Of a stretch of DNA of 64,000 nt, positions 31,003-42,207 are shown in pieces. The stretch is from Adiantum capillus-veneris (taxonomy: Eukaryota > Streptophyta > Polypodiopsida > Polypodiales > Pteridaceae). Location: assembly GCA_014529385.2 (NCBI GenBank), contig CM043966.1, positions 144,822,711 through 144,886,710 of the forward strand, given 5' to 3'. The notes below the pieces were generated by a model, which saw only the letters and a program-made list of their open reading frames with translations, made no database searches and had not been told where the DNA came from. How positions within the stretch are numbered: position 1 is the first letter of the stretch; each line of letters opens with the position of its first letter. The translations under genes were made by a program, and so were the position numbers.

Positions 31003-33463
31003 TGTGCATGTGCGTGTGCGTGTGCGTGCATGTCCATGGGAGTGTTTTTCAATCTTTCCTATGATTTTTCACAGGATCAGTATTAACTGGTGCTGTTTTG
31101 CATCATAGGAAGGCTCAGGGTCCTCAGACTTTAGGCTTTTACATACAATGGAACCGTTATCGATAAACGATTGGCACAACCCGCCTAATTGGGTCAGTGA
31201 GGAACTCCAAAAAAGAGGCTTGAGTAATGCGGGGGACAGGCATGGGTCTCAAACCCATTCTGCTTTATTGGACTTGATAAAAACTTGTGGAAAAGCGAAG
31301 GACCTGCGCCTGGCCTGCAGAATACATAGAGATGTTGCCAACTGAGGCTTGCTTCAAACAGATATTTACCTCAGCAATGCCCTTGTCAGCATGTATGTCA
31401 AGTGTGGTGCACTTCCAGTTGCACAACAGTTGTTTGAAGAGCTTCCTGCACATAATTCTGTCACTTGGAATGCATTGATTGCTGGATATGCGCAGCATGG
31501 ACTTGGCCATGAGGCTCTGCACTGCTTTGTTCGGATGCAAGATGAGGGTATATCTCGTACTGCAGTCACCTTTATTTGTGTTTTGAAAGCTTGTGGCAAT
31601 GTCAAAGCAATTGAAAAAGGTGAGGAAGTACATGCTGAGATTAGGAGGCTGGGTTTGGTAGAAAGACATCAAGTACTTGGCACTACGTTGGTGGACATGT
31701 ATTCCAAATGTGGCGCTATTTTAAAAGCACAAGTCGTGTTTGAGGAGCTTAAGGCGCGAGATGTAGTCACATGGAATGCAGTAATCACTGGCTATACCCA
31801 GTATGGGAAAGGTGATGAAGCTTTAAACTGCTTCAAACTGATGCAGGATGAGGGCCTCTCCCCAAACACAGTCACATTTACTTGCATTTTGAAAGCCTGT
31901 GGCAGCGTAGGAGCAGTTGAGAAAGGCAAAGAGATACATGCCGAAGTCAGTAGGCAGGGGTTATTAGAAAAAGATATAGTGTTAGGAAATGCATTGGTGG
32001 ACATGTATGCAAAGTGTGGTGATCTTGCACGGGCTCAAGAAGTGTTTGAAGAGCTTCTAGCACGGGATGTTGCTACATGGAATGCTCTGATTACTGGTTA
32101 CGTACAACATGGTCTTGCAAATAAAGCTCTTGGGTGCTATGTGCAGATGTGAGAGGAAGGCTTTGATCCAGATGTAGTGACCTTTATTTGCATTCTGAAA
32201 GCTTGTGGGAGTATTAAAGCAATAGACAGAGGGGAGGAGATACACTATGAAATTGACAAGTAAGGCTTCTTGAAGAATGATGTTAGGGTGGGCAATGCTT
32301 TAGTGGACATGTATGCCAAATGTGGTGCACTTGGGAAAGCACGAGCACTCTGTGGTAATCTTGCAGCCCGGAATGTGGTTACGTGGACTGCTTTGATTGC
32401 TGGATATGCAGAACATGGGCATGGTAATGTGTTTTTCACAAATGCAGAACGAGGGCCATTGTCCAAATTCAGTCACGTTTGTTTGCGTCTTGAAGGCTTG
32501 CGGTAGCATAGGAGCATTCGACAAGGGCAAAGAGGTGCATGATGAGATCCAAAGTCGGGGATTATTGGAGAAAGTTACTGTACTCGGCACTGCATTAGTG
32601 GACATGTATATCAAATGTGGTGTGCTTGCAAAAGCGCAAGAAGTATTCGACATGCTTGCAGTACACAATGTAGTGACATGAAATGCATTAATTGCTGGAT
32701 ATGCTCAGCATGGGCTTGGTGATGAAGCCCTGTGCTGGTTTGAACGTATGGTAGATGGGGGCGTCTCCCCAGATGCAGTCACCTATATCAGTTAATTAAA
32801 AGCTTGTTGTATCCTGGGAGCATTCAATAAAGGCAAAGAGATACACGATTATGTGGATAGGCAGGGTTTACTGGAGACTGACATCAATGTTGGCAATGCA
32901 TTGGTGGATATGTATGTGAAATGTGGCAGCCTTCAACAGGCCCAAGAAGTCTTTGATGAGCTTTCAGCACGGACTGTAGCCACATGGACTGCATTATTTT
33001 GTGGATATGCTCAGGTTGGGCAGGTCAAAACGGCTTATTCTCTTTTTTGTAAAATGGTAGAGGAAGATATAGAGCCAAATGAAGTCACATTTGTTGTTTT
33101 ACTCACTGCTTGCTGTCATGAAGGCCTTGTAGAGGAAGCGGAACTCTTTTTTCATATGATGAGCAGCCTTTACCACATCATTCCAACTTAAGAGCACCAA
33201 ACTTGCATGCTTGATGTTTTCAGTCGTGCAGGGCTATTTGACAGGGCTTTGAATGTGATGAAGCACGTTTCTCCTTGTGACAGTCTTCTGTTGTGGTCAG
33301 CATTCATAGCTGCTTCTCGTAATTGGCCAAGTATAGAGCTTGGCAGGTGGGCCCTTGAGCATGCAGTACAGGTTGATGAAAGGTCTGCTGCAGTGTACAT
33401 TTGGATGTGCAATACATCTGTAGCTGCTACTATGGAAAATGATGAGGATGATATTTTTGAATA
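30674..33463 (+). pseudogene. PLS-class PPR protein, pseudogene
   Basis: ATG 30674 opens an N-terminal exon of about 92 residues. A GT-AG intron (30951-31074) contains a CT microsatellite. From 31148 there follow about eight units of the PLS-PPR type, each with versions of NALVDMYAKCG, AQEVFEEL, VTWNALI-GY, EALNCFKLMQ, PNTVTF-CILKACG, and EKGKEIHAE. The C-terminal part has LLTACCHEGLVEEA and WSAFIAA, as in the E-type tail; no DYW domain is seen. Related proteins bind organellar transcripts. In-frame stops at about 31343, 32150, 32261, 32678, 32793 and 33188, a frameshift between 31075 and 31148, and a deletion/frameshift near 32425 rule out a full protein. The intron shows it is not a retrocopy. 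Confidence 0.88.
30957..30999. repeat. (CT)n microsatellite in the PPR intron
   Basis: CT dinucleotides followed by a GTGTGCATGTGCGTG-type tract to about 31030. Confidence 0.95.
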
Positions 33464-33492
33464 GTGAAAATGAAAGAAGTGTTAGGGAGTCA

Positions 33493-33662
33493 TTAGGATG
33501 AGTCTTTTGATGGAATGGTGTAAATATTACAGATTCTTTGAATTCCAAGCACTTGTAAGCTATGCCTTTCGGTTTGCGGTTTAAGCTTTGTGAAATTGGC
33601 CTTTGAATGTGGTCCTAGTGATTAGGATGAGTTTTTTGATGGAATGGTGTAAATATTACTAC
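33493..33662. repeat. Direct duplication of about 40 bp after the PPR pseudogene
   Basis: 'attaggatgagt(c/t)ttttga' and the following 'tggaatggtgtaaatattac' occur at about 33492-33531 and 33619-33660. Confidence 0.85.
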
Positions 33663-34769
33663 ATTATGTGCATCACTAGGAGTAGTCACATAAGACTGTC
33701 TTGCCTCCTTGAACTCCATAGGAACTCTACCCACATATCCTATCATGACCATGTCAGTCTCATGCATGAGTGTATCAAATAACTCTATATGTGTCATCTT
33801 TGACTCACCCTGCTGTGACTCACTAGAGCACACTAGAGCATAGCCACTCTCCCTCTGAATCCACAAAAAAATGCACAACGTCTGCGAAAAACACATGTCT
33901 GGTCTTCTGTCTACTACACGACTGTAGGATAATTGAGACTATCGTCTCGTACATCAGAAACGTACATTGGGTAAACAAAGTCATTGCGGGCTCCTCTAGC
34001 TATCACATGAGATCTCATTTGCATCTGACAAGACCACGTTTTAGCGATACTTGACAACCACTAGCTCGTAGCTGTGGTGTTGAATTGATACTCTGTCTCA
34101 TCTCAGGAATAAATCGTACATGGCGAAGTGTAAGAGATGCGCCGCTAGACAATGACAAGCATACATCTCTGACTCCTTGAATATCATATGCCAATCCGTC
34201 AGCAATTTGTATACTACCAAATCTCCCAATAGAAAAACAGTTGAATCACTTACAGCAACACGTGACATGGAAAAGCGCATCAACATCTAGCAACCAATGA
34301 GAAGACCGTGTGTCATCCACGAAACAAAAGTAGAAAGAGGTATTCCAGAAGCGTAAGTGACATTACCGTCATTGACATAAGTATGCTTTGCAACTAGCTC
34401 TCTGTGTTAAAGGTATGTTTGCATCGCGCAATGATCTCTTGCGCTGTCTCATAAAACGGAAGCAACGCCGCCGAATGTACCCAATATGTTCGCAATGCCA
34501 ACATCTCAAAGATTGTAGAGATCGAGAACTCCAACTTACATGAGTCACGACCATAGATTCGCAAGCGTCATACATAGTGTCAAAACACCTAAAATGTCAT
34601 AGAAGATTGAATCTCAAATGCGTCAATGTGGACGCAAATCTTGATCCAAGAAGTAATAACCGTCTTAAAGCAAAGACCGCAAATGCCTCAATGGTTGATA
34701 TTCCTAAAGCGATAAACAGCATGAACCAAACCCTAAACAACGATAAATAGCAAGTATTTTAAAAACCGG

Positions 34770-34810
34770 GTTTAGGATTTAGGGATTAGAGTTTAGGGTT
34801 TAGGGTTTTC
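34770..34810. repeat. Short TTTAGGG-like tract
   Basis: About three exact and two degenerate copies of the plant telomere unit TTTAGGG (34790-34807). It is far too short to be a telomere. Confidence 0.7.
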
Positions 34811-34814
34811 CATA

Positions 34815-34960
34815 GCATAATTTTGAAATAAATTTTCTTCAAAGCATAATTTCAATTTTTTTTTCCTCGTAGCATAATTTCAAATCAAAATTATCCCAAA
34901 CCATAATTTCAAAACAAATTTTTTCAAAGCATAATTTTTAAACAAAATTGCATAAAAATT
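34815..34960. repeat. Degenerate AT-rich tandem repeat, unit about 30 bp
   Basis: Units contain 'agcataatttcaaa' followed by T-rich spacers and recur about five times. Confidence 0.7.
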
Positions 34961-35124
34961 TAAAGCATTGAAATCTTAATGAATAAAATTTTATTTTGTC
35001 TATATACAATATAATTTTAAATTAATTAAATATGCATAAAATTTTCGAGCACTCATATGCGGCCTATTTGAGCAAGAAAGAGTCTTGTAAACGTCTTCAA
35101 ACTTATAAAAAATGCGCGCGCACA

Positions 35125-35126
<2 letters not shown>

Positions 35127-35158
<32 letters not shown>
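35127..35158. repeat. (CA)n microsatellite
   Basis: ACACAC run following a GCGCGC motif. Confidence 0.95.
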
Positions 35159-35160
<2 letters not shown>

Positions 35161-35577
35161 TGTTAAACCCTAAACCTTAAACCTACAAACAAACTTGAAA
35201 AGAATCTCACCTTGATGCTAAGGGGTAGTCCACAAGCAAGATTCTCACCTGCTGCAAGTTGTTGGGCACCAAATCTGCAGTAGGTGAGGAGGAGGAGAGC
35301 AAGAGAAGAGGCGCACAAACTAGAGAAATGTGCAAGGAAAGACCCGTGGGTTCGGTTTTTGGTACAAGTGTTGGTGTAAGCGTCAGAAAAAACATCGGAA
35401 GAGGCATCGGAATACATATCTATACAGGCGCCGGAAGATACATCGGTACAGGCGTTGAAAATTTTAAAAAATATATTTTTTAATGTTCATGTCCCTCCAT
35501 ACTTACCTACACATATACCGAGGCCCGTCATTGACGTCAGTAATTTGGAGCCGAAATTTAAGTGACCTCTTGTAGTG

Positions 35578-36830
35578 TACCCTAAAAGGGATAGAAACAT
35601 ATTTCTATTGGCCTGCCATGAAAGCAAACATACAAGAGTATGTTTCAAAATGTGTGGTTTGCCAAAAGACGAATTTTGATAGAGGGAAGCAACCTTGATT
35701 GCTTCAACCTTTGCCAATCCCTGATTCACCATGGGAGAGCATATCCATGGATTTTATGTTTGGATTTCCCAAGTCTATCTATGAGAATACAGGAATATGG
35801 ACGATAGTGGACAGGTTTAGCAAATAAGCACATTTCATACCTGTCAAAAAGACTATCAAGACCCATCAAATGGCAACCCTCTTTATATCACAAATCTTCA
35901 AGTACCACGGCTTGCCAATGTCCATAGTGTTGGATAGAGATCCTAGAATGACCAGTAATTTCTGGAAGGGTCTCTTTGAGAATTTAGATACAAAGCTAAA
36001 CTTCTCTTCGGCCTATCACCCCCAAACCGATGGTCAAAGTGAAATAGCTAACCTAACAATCCTTGATCTACTAAAAGCTTATGTTACAGGAGTAGATCAA
36101 AAGTCACAATGGAGAAGTACTTACCTTTAGTGAAGTATGCTTATAATAACATTGTACATACTTCCACGGGAAAAGCACCTTTTGAAGTGATGGAGGGAAG
36201 ATAAAAAAGTCCCCTACTACTCGAGGTGCATGGGAAGATCTTCGTTATAGATGAATATAGCCGAGACCTGCAAGAATCTTTCCAAAAGATTAAGGATGCT
36301 ATATCCATCTCTCAGCAAAGGTAAAAGACTGCTTGCTACTCATAAACATAGAAGATCCCTAGCCTTTAAACAAAACGATTGGGTCTTGCTTAAGTTTCCC
36401 AAGGCTTGATTAAGGCACACGGTGGGCAAGAATCCTATGAGACACCAAAAGTACTATGCTAAGTTAGCAAAAAGATACTATGGCCCCTTTCAGATTCTTA
36501 GGCCGATCAATGAGATGGCCTATTAACTCAAGTTTCTTAACCATTGGCTCATACACGATGCTTTCCACATCAGCCTACTTAATCCTTACGAAGGAGATCC
36601 ACCTCAAGAAGCAACCATTGAAGACCCACTAGAGATCAAGGACCAAGAAGAGGTGCTACAGTCCGAGTCCATTCTCTGGCATAAAGACAAGGTATTGAGA
36701 GGTGGTAAGACTATCCGAGACAATATCTTATCAAGTTTAAAAATTATCCTTTTGAAGATGCTAGATGGATGCAAGACATACAATTAAAGGATAACCTAAA
36801 CCTTGTCAATTCTTACAATGATTCCCTAGA
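35578..36830 (+). pseudogene. Chromovirus-type Ty3/gypsy integrase remnant
   Basis: The translation in pieces gives the zinc-region Cys pair (CVVCQKTNF), SMDFMFGFPKS with the first catalytic Asp, the second at GLPMSIVLDRDPRMTSNFW, and FSSAYHPQTDGQSEIANLT with the catalytic Glu region. After 36120 several frame changes and stops occur. Near 36690-36800 the frames read IKFKNYPFEDARWMQDIQL, which resembles the end of a chromodomain (Y-L-V-K-W-x-G-Y-P-x-x-x-x-T-W). That makes it a chromovirus relative, unlike the Tat elements E2 and E6. The left part is missing; the sequence starts exactly at the CACTA end at 35577. Confidence 0.8.
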
Positions 36831-37160
36831 GTAAGCAAATGTAAATATATATAAATAAACAAAGTTTTTGTCTTATAGGACTCTCTTTTTTTAAAAAAAT
36901 TGTGCTTAGGATAATGTTTGTGGAGACGACGTCTCCCAAACACTAAGTAGAGCTTATCACTCTACTATGGAAGATTGATACGGACTAATGTGCAGACATC
37001 CTTGCAGGGCAGCCAAGGCTCTCAAGCACCAAATGGACTAGTCATCCATTTTGGAATGGTGTCGTAGGGTAAAATAGGGATCCTCTACCGCTAGCAAACG
37101 GACTAATGACTAGGCTTTCTCTTCTCTACCTCATAGTGGAGGACAAACTATGATTTCAAG

Positions 37161-37180
37161 AGAGAGGTAATGTCATAAAA
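37161..37180 (+). other. Candidate polypurine tract and start of the chromovirus 3' LTR
   Basis: AGAGAGAGG-type purines are followed by TGTCATAAAA at 37171, as at a Ty3/gypsy 3' LTR junction, and lie at the expected distance after the integrase remnant. The LTR end was not located. Confidence 0.45.
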
Positions 37181-37978
37181 ACTAATATTTAATGCTCCCA
37201 AATGATTTTCTCATGTTAAACTGATCATTTAATATGGGGAGGTACCAGGGGAGTAAAAGATAGAATATTGGTAAGGCTGCCAGACCGGTCTCAACAGGGA
37301 TCTAAAGGAGGAAAAATTAGGGATCCAAAGGGGGACAGCCTCATATAGAAAATCAAAATCTCACGTGAGTGAGTTAGGCATTTTCCCATAACATTGCTTT
37401 TCCATTGCCAGTAAAAGTTTGTGTAAATAGCATAAGTAAATGATGCAAAGATGCGCACTTGAAGGAAAATTTGATGTAGTGTCTAGAGGGGGTTAGCATG
37501 GCAGACAAATTTTCTCCGCAAGTTGATTCCTTGAAAGTACGATTAACTATGTAGTTTGTGGATGGTGTCCTGACTGCAGTTTGATGTCCTTCATGTGAGT
37601 GATACTCTTTACTCGAGTCTCGAAGAGGCCAGCGGCAGTGCCCTATCGAAGGGCAGAGTCACACCAAGAGTTGCAAGGGTAAGAGGAGAAAGTCTCTGGC
37701 TGCACCCATAGAGAAGGTCAACTTGGGCTACAAAGTAGGAGAAGATATGCTTGGATGCGTGCTTTCCAAAACAAAACTATAACTCGGGCCAAAATCGCAA
37801 AACCCATTAATTAATGCCTTAGATTCCAAGATTCACCCAAAATTTGGAAAAAGGCAAAACCCTGGATGTCGCCATCATTGCCATGCCTGCACCAGCCGCC
37901 CTTGCCATTGCCATCTCTGTGTTGTGCTTGCCCCCTTCACCATGGTACCCGCTTGTTTCGCTCTCATCGAAGCCACTA

Positions 37979-37982
<4 letters not shown>

Positions 37983-38030
<48 letters not shown>
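37983..38030. repeat. (CT)n microsatellite
   Basis: Uninterrupted CT dinucleotides. Confidence 0.95.
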
Positions 38031-38032
<2 letters not shown>

Positions 38033-38069
38033 CCATGTGGCTTGCCACTGCTGCGCCGTGTGCCTTCAT

Positions 38070-38280
38070 CCCATCAACTCTAGCAAACCATGGAAACGGA
38101 GACCCTCTCATCTAAGCCTCAAAAAGCAGCCTTGCGCTAACGCACGCGCTATGCGCCTTCCTCCCATCAACGCTAGCAAGTCATGGAAACGGAGACCCTC
38201 TCATCCATTGCACCGTCGGACAACAAAATCTGTAAGCCTCAAAAAGCAGCCTTGTGCTAACGCACTCGCTCATGTGAACA
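38070..38280. repeat. Imperfect tandem duplication, about 95 bp
   Basis: Two copies share 'catggaaacggagaccctct' and 'aagcctcaaaaagcagcctt', the second with about 25 inserted bases. Confidence 0.88.
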
Positions 38281-38510
38281 AGGCTGCACACAGTAGTTCC
38301 ATACATTCCAGAGGGCGATACATTGGGCCTGACTGAACTAGTAATGTGAGCAAGCTTGGAAAGATTTCCATGTGAGGTTGCCCCCTTTTTCCCGCCATCC
38401 TATGGTGCTTCCTCCCCACCTCCTCCCCTTCTCACCACCACGTGGAACAACCCCCTCTCATCATCCTCTACAGGAGGGTGGACTGTCGGAGAATGGGCAT
38501 GTTGCGTTGT

Positions 38511-38513
<3 letters not shown>

Positions 38514-38546
<33 letters not shown>
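38514..38546. repeat. (GA)n microsatellite
   Basis: Uninterrupted GA dinucleotides. Confidence 0.95.
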
Positions 38547-38549
<3 letters not shown>

Positions 38550-38725
38550 TACGCATGCCTCGAAAATCTCAATGTCTGTCCTAACTCATTCTTATACCAC
38601 AGCCTGCAACTTGCTGCATCCTTTTTGTCGCAACTCTCTAAGCTGTGTCTCCTTCGCACTTGCATCTGCTGCTCCAGGCCCGATTTCGCAGACAGAGGGG
38701 TTGAGATTCAATCGACGCACACCTT

Positions 38726-38800
38726 CTCTCTCTCTCTCTCTCTCTCTAAAGATCTTTAAGGTCTCTTGGGATAGTTTCCTACCACGGTTAAAATTCTCTT
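38726..38800. repeat. CT tract plus tail of the tRNA-like repeat seen in E8
   Basis: The segment at 38748-38800 ('gatctttaaggtctcttggg' then 'atagtttcctac') matches 61303-61360 in E8. It shows that this repeat is dispersed outside E8. Confidence 0.8.
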
Positions 38801-39321
38801 CTTCTTCTTCTTCTCCTTCATTCTCTCTCTCTTCCCCCTCCACGTGCCATCGACTTCTCTTTTCGCCTACCCACTTTTTCTTGAAGACAAAAGGGGATCT
38901 TTCAAGATACCCTTTAAAACACCCCAAGATGAAAATTGGCTAGGTCTAGACACCTACTCGCTTCAAAATTGAAGAGTTGAAGGGGTATTGCACAATCAGC
39001 AAGGCTTCTATGATCCTACATAGAAAATCGGATCGCACATGATTCTACATAGTACTATGAGCCTATATGGGAAGCTCAATTTGACCCAAACGACCTGCAT
39101 TGTTGTGCAACATTGTGGGAAGACAAACTTTCCTAAAAGCGGGTGTAGGTGAGCCCTCGCCAGCGTGGACAGTACGAACCCATAGAGAACGCCCGGCATC
39201 TATGAGATTCTTGGAAACGTGGATGGCACTATCCTGAATCTCCATATACCTGCGCACGAAGTGCCAGTATCTGTAGGGGATACTTACTATCCACAGCGCC
39301 CACAAGAACAGAGGCTGTTCA

Positions 39322-39328
39322 TTATAAG
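39322..39328 (+). promoter_or_regulatory. Possible TATA box of the NRT2 gene
   Basis: TTATAAG lies about 70 bp before the start codon at 39394. Weak, short motif; no transcript data. Confidence 0.25.
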
Positions 39329-39393
39329 CATATTGCTAATCTTATTAAATCACACATAGGCTAGTAATCAGAACAAAATCTAGAATCCGATTA

Positions 39394-41254
39394 ATGGGGG
39401 AAGATCAGCAGAACAAGCAGAAGCCACTGGAGTACGGAGTGATAATGGATAGGAATCACTCCATGTCGGCGCTGTCTGTGTCCAGCAGCTGTAACACCAC
39501 GCCCCTTCACCCTAGAACCGCACAAGAGGGGGAAGCGGACGAGTTGCCACTGGAGACTGCTGACATTGATACTAACAACGACCTGTTTCCACTGCCAGTG
39601 GATTCAGAGCATAAGGCCAGGAAGATAAAGCTGTTTTCGGTGGCGAAGCCGCACATGAGGGCGTTTCACCTGTCGTGGGTGTCCTTCTTTACAAGCTTCG
39701 TGTCTAGCTTCGCAGCGGCGCCGCTTCTGCCTGTCATCCGCGATAACCTAGACCTCACTAAGCAGCAAATCGGCAATGCCGGCACAGCATCGGTGGCGGG
39801 CTCCATTGCCTCACGCCTCCTCATCGGAACACTTTGCGATCTGGTGGGTCCTCGCTACGCCTGTGCATTCCTTATCCTGCTCACCGCCCCTGCCGTCTTC
39901 AGCATGGCGTCCGTCAGCACCGCCACCGGCTTCGTCCTGGCCCGCTTCCTCATCGGCTTCTCCCTTGCCAGCTTCGTCACCTGCCAGTTTTGGATGAGCT
40001 CCATGTTCTCCACAGAGATCGTGGGCACCGCGAATGGCATTACTGCCGGCTGGGCCAATCTAGGCGGCGGAGCAACACTTCTCGTCATGCCCCTCATCCA
40101 CAATCTCCTCGCCGGCCCGCTCGGCTTCCCTGCTTTCGTTGCTTGGCGCATCGCCTTCTTCGTGCCCGGCATCATGCACATCGTCAGCGCTCTCATGGTG
40201 CTTACATTGGGCCAAGATCTTCCCGATGGCAACTTTGGCGAGCTGAAGAGGACGGGCAATCAAATCAAGGACAGCTCTTGGAAGGTAAATCTAAATTCAT
40301 TCTTTCATTGGTCATTTTGGCCATACAAATATTAAGTGCTTATCATTGATGTTGACCAGGTCATTCGACATGGCGTCAGCAACCACAAGACATGGGTATT
40401 CGCCCTTTCTTACGGGTATTGCTTTGGGGTGGAGCTAACAATAGACAACATCATGACTCAATACTTCTATGACCGCTTTGGCTTGCCACTTCATACTGCG
40501 GGCGTAGTGGCATCCTCCTTCGGCTTGGCCAACATTGTGACCCGCCCATTCGGTGGATATCTATCCGATTGGATGGCTCAAAGATTTGGAATGCGTGGTC
40601 GATTGTGGACTTTGTGGTTGGTGCAGACAGCAGGCGGGCTTGCTTGTATTTTTCTCGGGCGACTTGGGCACCTTGGTGCGGCCATTGTGGTGATGATCAT
40701 CTTCTCTTGCTTTGCAGAGGCAGCGGCAGGAGCCACCTTTGGGATCATTCCTTTTGTTTCACGGAGGTGGGATTTAGTATTTTTTAGCTTGTATTTTGAT
40801 ATTTTGTATAAAATGCCCACCAATGCTTGTACATGTCTATATTGTTGCTAGCAGGTCGTTGGGTGTAATCTCTGGGATTATAGGGGCAGGTGGGATTTTG
40901 GGAGCTATCCTTACACAACTTATCTTCTTCACAAGCTCTGCCTACTCGACAGAGACCGGAATAAGCCTCATGGGCATCATGATTGTGTGTTGCACATTTC
41001 CCATTGTGGGAGTCTACTTTCCCCAATGGGGAGGCATGCTTAGGCCAGCCTCCACAAGTCCTACTGCCACGGAGGAGGCTTACTACTCGAAAGAGTGGTC
41101 GCAGGAGGAGCAGAATAAGGGCATGCACCATGCTAGCCTTAAGTTTGCAGAGAACAGTCGAGGCGAGAGGGGCAAGAGGATTGCCCCTGAACCTGTACTT
41201 AATCCTAATTCAAGCCCGACAGCCTTATTGGGGACTCAATACAAGCTGGCATAA
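39394..41254 (+). CDS. NRT2: High-affinity nitrate transporter, NRT2/NNP family (three exons)
   Basis: Exons 39394-40284, 40360-40766 and 40855-41254 with GT-AG introns of 75 and 88 bp give an intact protein of about 565 residues. It belongs to the NNP branch of the major facilitator superfamily, which imports nitrate with protons at the plasma membrane. Evidence: [18 protein letters not shown] at the start of the core, the MFS loop [11 protein letters not shown] (about residue 144), the NNP signature as AGWANLGGG (about 218-226), and [15 protein letters not shown] after the second intron. The hydrophilic N-terminus is about 50 residues longer than I expect for the family; the first ATG was chosen because the frame is open from it. 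The C-terminal tail is hydrophilic. Many NRT2 proteins need an NAR2 partner, not seen here. Its neighbours are all mobile elements. Confidence 0.95.
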
Positions 41255-41632
41255 CCACCCTTCACAACTTACAATATATTCGGTGTACTCTTTTGTGCTG
41301 CATAAGCAGCCACATCCTGTAATCTTTTAGAAGTTTAGGTAACAAACTCAAAATACCATCACATTGTTTGCAATTTTGACATTAACATGGCTATTAGACA
41401 TAGTAGTGGTCACGTTATCAAACACATGATGAGTATCTAAGACAACAACTCTTCCAAGTTGACTAACCATTTGATATTAAGAATCATAATTTTCTTAAAA
41501 GATTAATTTGTCACATGTTACATGTACTGGGATTTATTTATGATGCATTGATATTTAATTATTGTACATGATATGTGAAAAAGCACGGCCAGTTTATAGA
41601 TGGTGAAATTTGTTAGCATTTATGGATATTTT
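41255..41632. other. NRT2 3' flank, no gene
   Basis: AT-rich DNA between the NRT2 stop and the CACTA end at 41633. It should contain the 3' untranslated region; no canonical AATAAA was noticed. Confidence 0.5.
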
Positions 41633-42207
41633 CACTATAAAGTCGTGCAAAAATCGGCGTAGATACCGTCGAGACAAAGCTTCTTTTAAAAGTAAAATGC
41701 ACTGGAATAAGCGTCATAAACTCCGGTATCGTAGCGTCGGTATGCACCGGTAGAACCTGTCAAAATACACGTTGTTATTGCACTGGAATATACGCTGTTA
41801 TAAATGCAGTTATCTAAGCAGAAAATGTTTTCATATACCGATTTTTGTTCCGATGACCAAACCTGCAAATTTATTTTTGGATTGAGAGGAGTGAGAACTG
41901 ATGATGCATGTACTGCAGCAACAAAAAACAACCCTCTTTGTCCAAAGAAAGAGTGCATAAGCAATCGCACTCCACCTACAAGTTGACGCTAAAGAGTGAG
42001 TATATACAGATTAGCAAAACTGTAAAAAGAACAAAACCCCAAAATCAAAAGCTTAATCTTGACAAGTTCTCAAAAGCATAACCATAAGGTCGACTCCTAA
42101 ACCATAGGCACAACGGCGTAGAGATTTTATGGCCATAATTAAAACATGATTCAAAAATGTAAAACCATAAACATAATCCACTTCCCATACTATAACCATT
42201 ACCATAA

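Larger units (their letters stand above)
33674..35577. mobile_element. Possible short CACTA element
   Basis: The right end at 35561-35577 reads, on the minus strand, CACTACAAGAGGTCACT. This matches the terminal repeat of E8 (CACTACAAGAGGT). At 33674 the plus strand reads CACTAGGAGTAGTCACATAA, which agrees with the right end at 15 of 20 positions. The subterminal 35390-35460 has repeated 'atcgg' units like those in E7. The flanks CAT and TAC do not form a target duplication, so the left limit is uncertain. Minus-strand frames inside have no clear domain. Confidence 0.45.
37181..39310. other. Probable chromovirus LTR remains and NRT2 upstream region; no gene recognised
   Basis: Open frames here come mostly from CT/GA microsatellites. 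No domain or RNA gene was recognised. The last 1.3 kb carry microsatellites and duplications listed separately and then the flank of the NRT2 gene. Confidence 0.4.

Noticed and set aside
31343-33190. Stops in the PPR gene as RNA-editing sites
   Set aside because: U-to-C editing is known for organellar transcripts of ferns and hornworts. This is nuclear DNA with an intron, several stops could not be fixed by it, and frame breaks are also present.
34770-34810. Telomere or internal telomere block
   Set aside because: Only about three TTTAGGG copies, mixed with other AT-rich repeats; too short to claim a fusion or telomere.
39063-39305. 80-residue minus-strand frame upstream of NRT2
   Set aside because: No recognised domain or promoter; it may be chance. 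Left out for lack of support.
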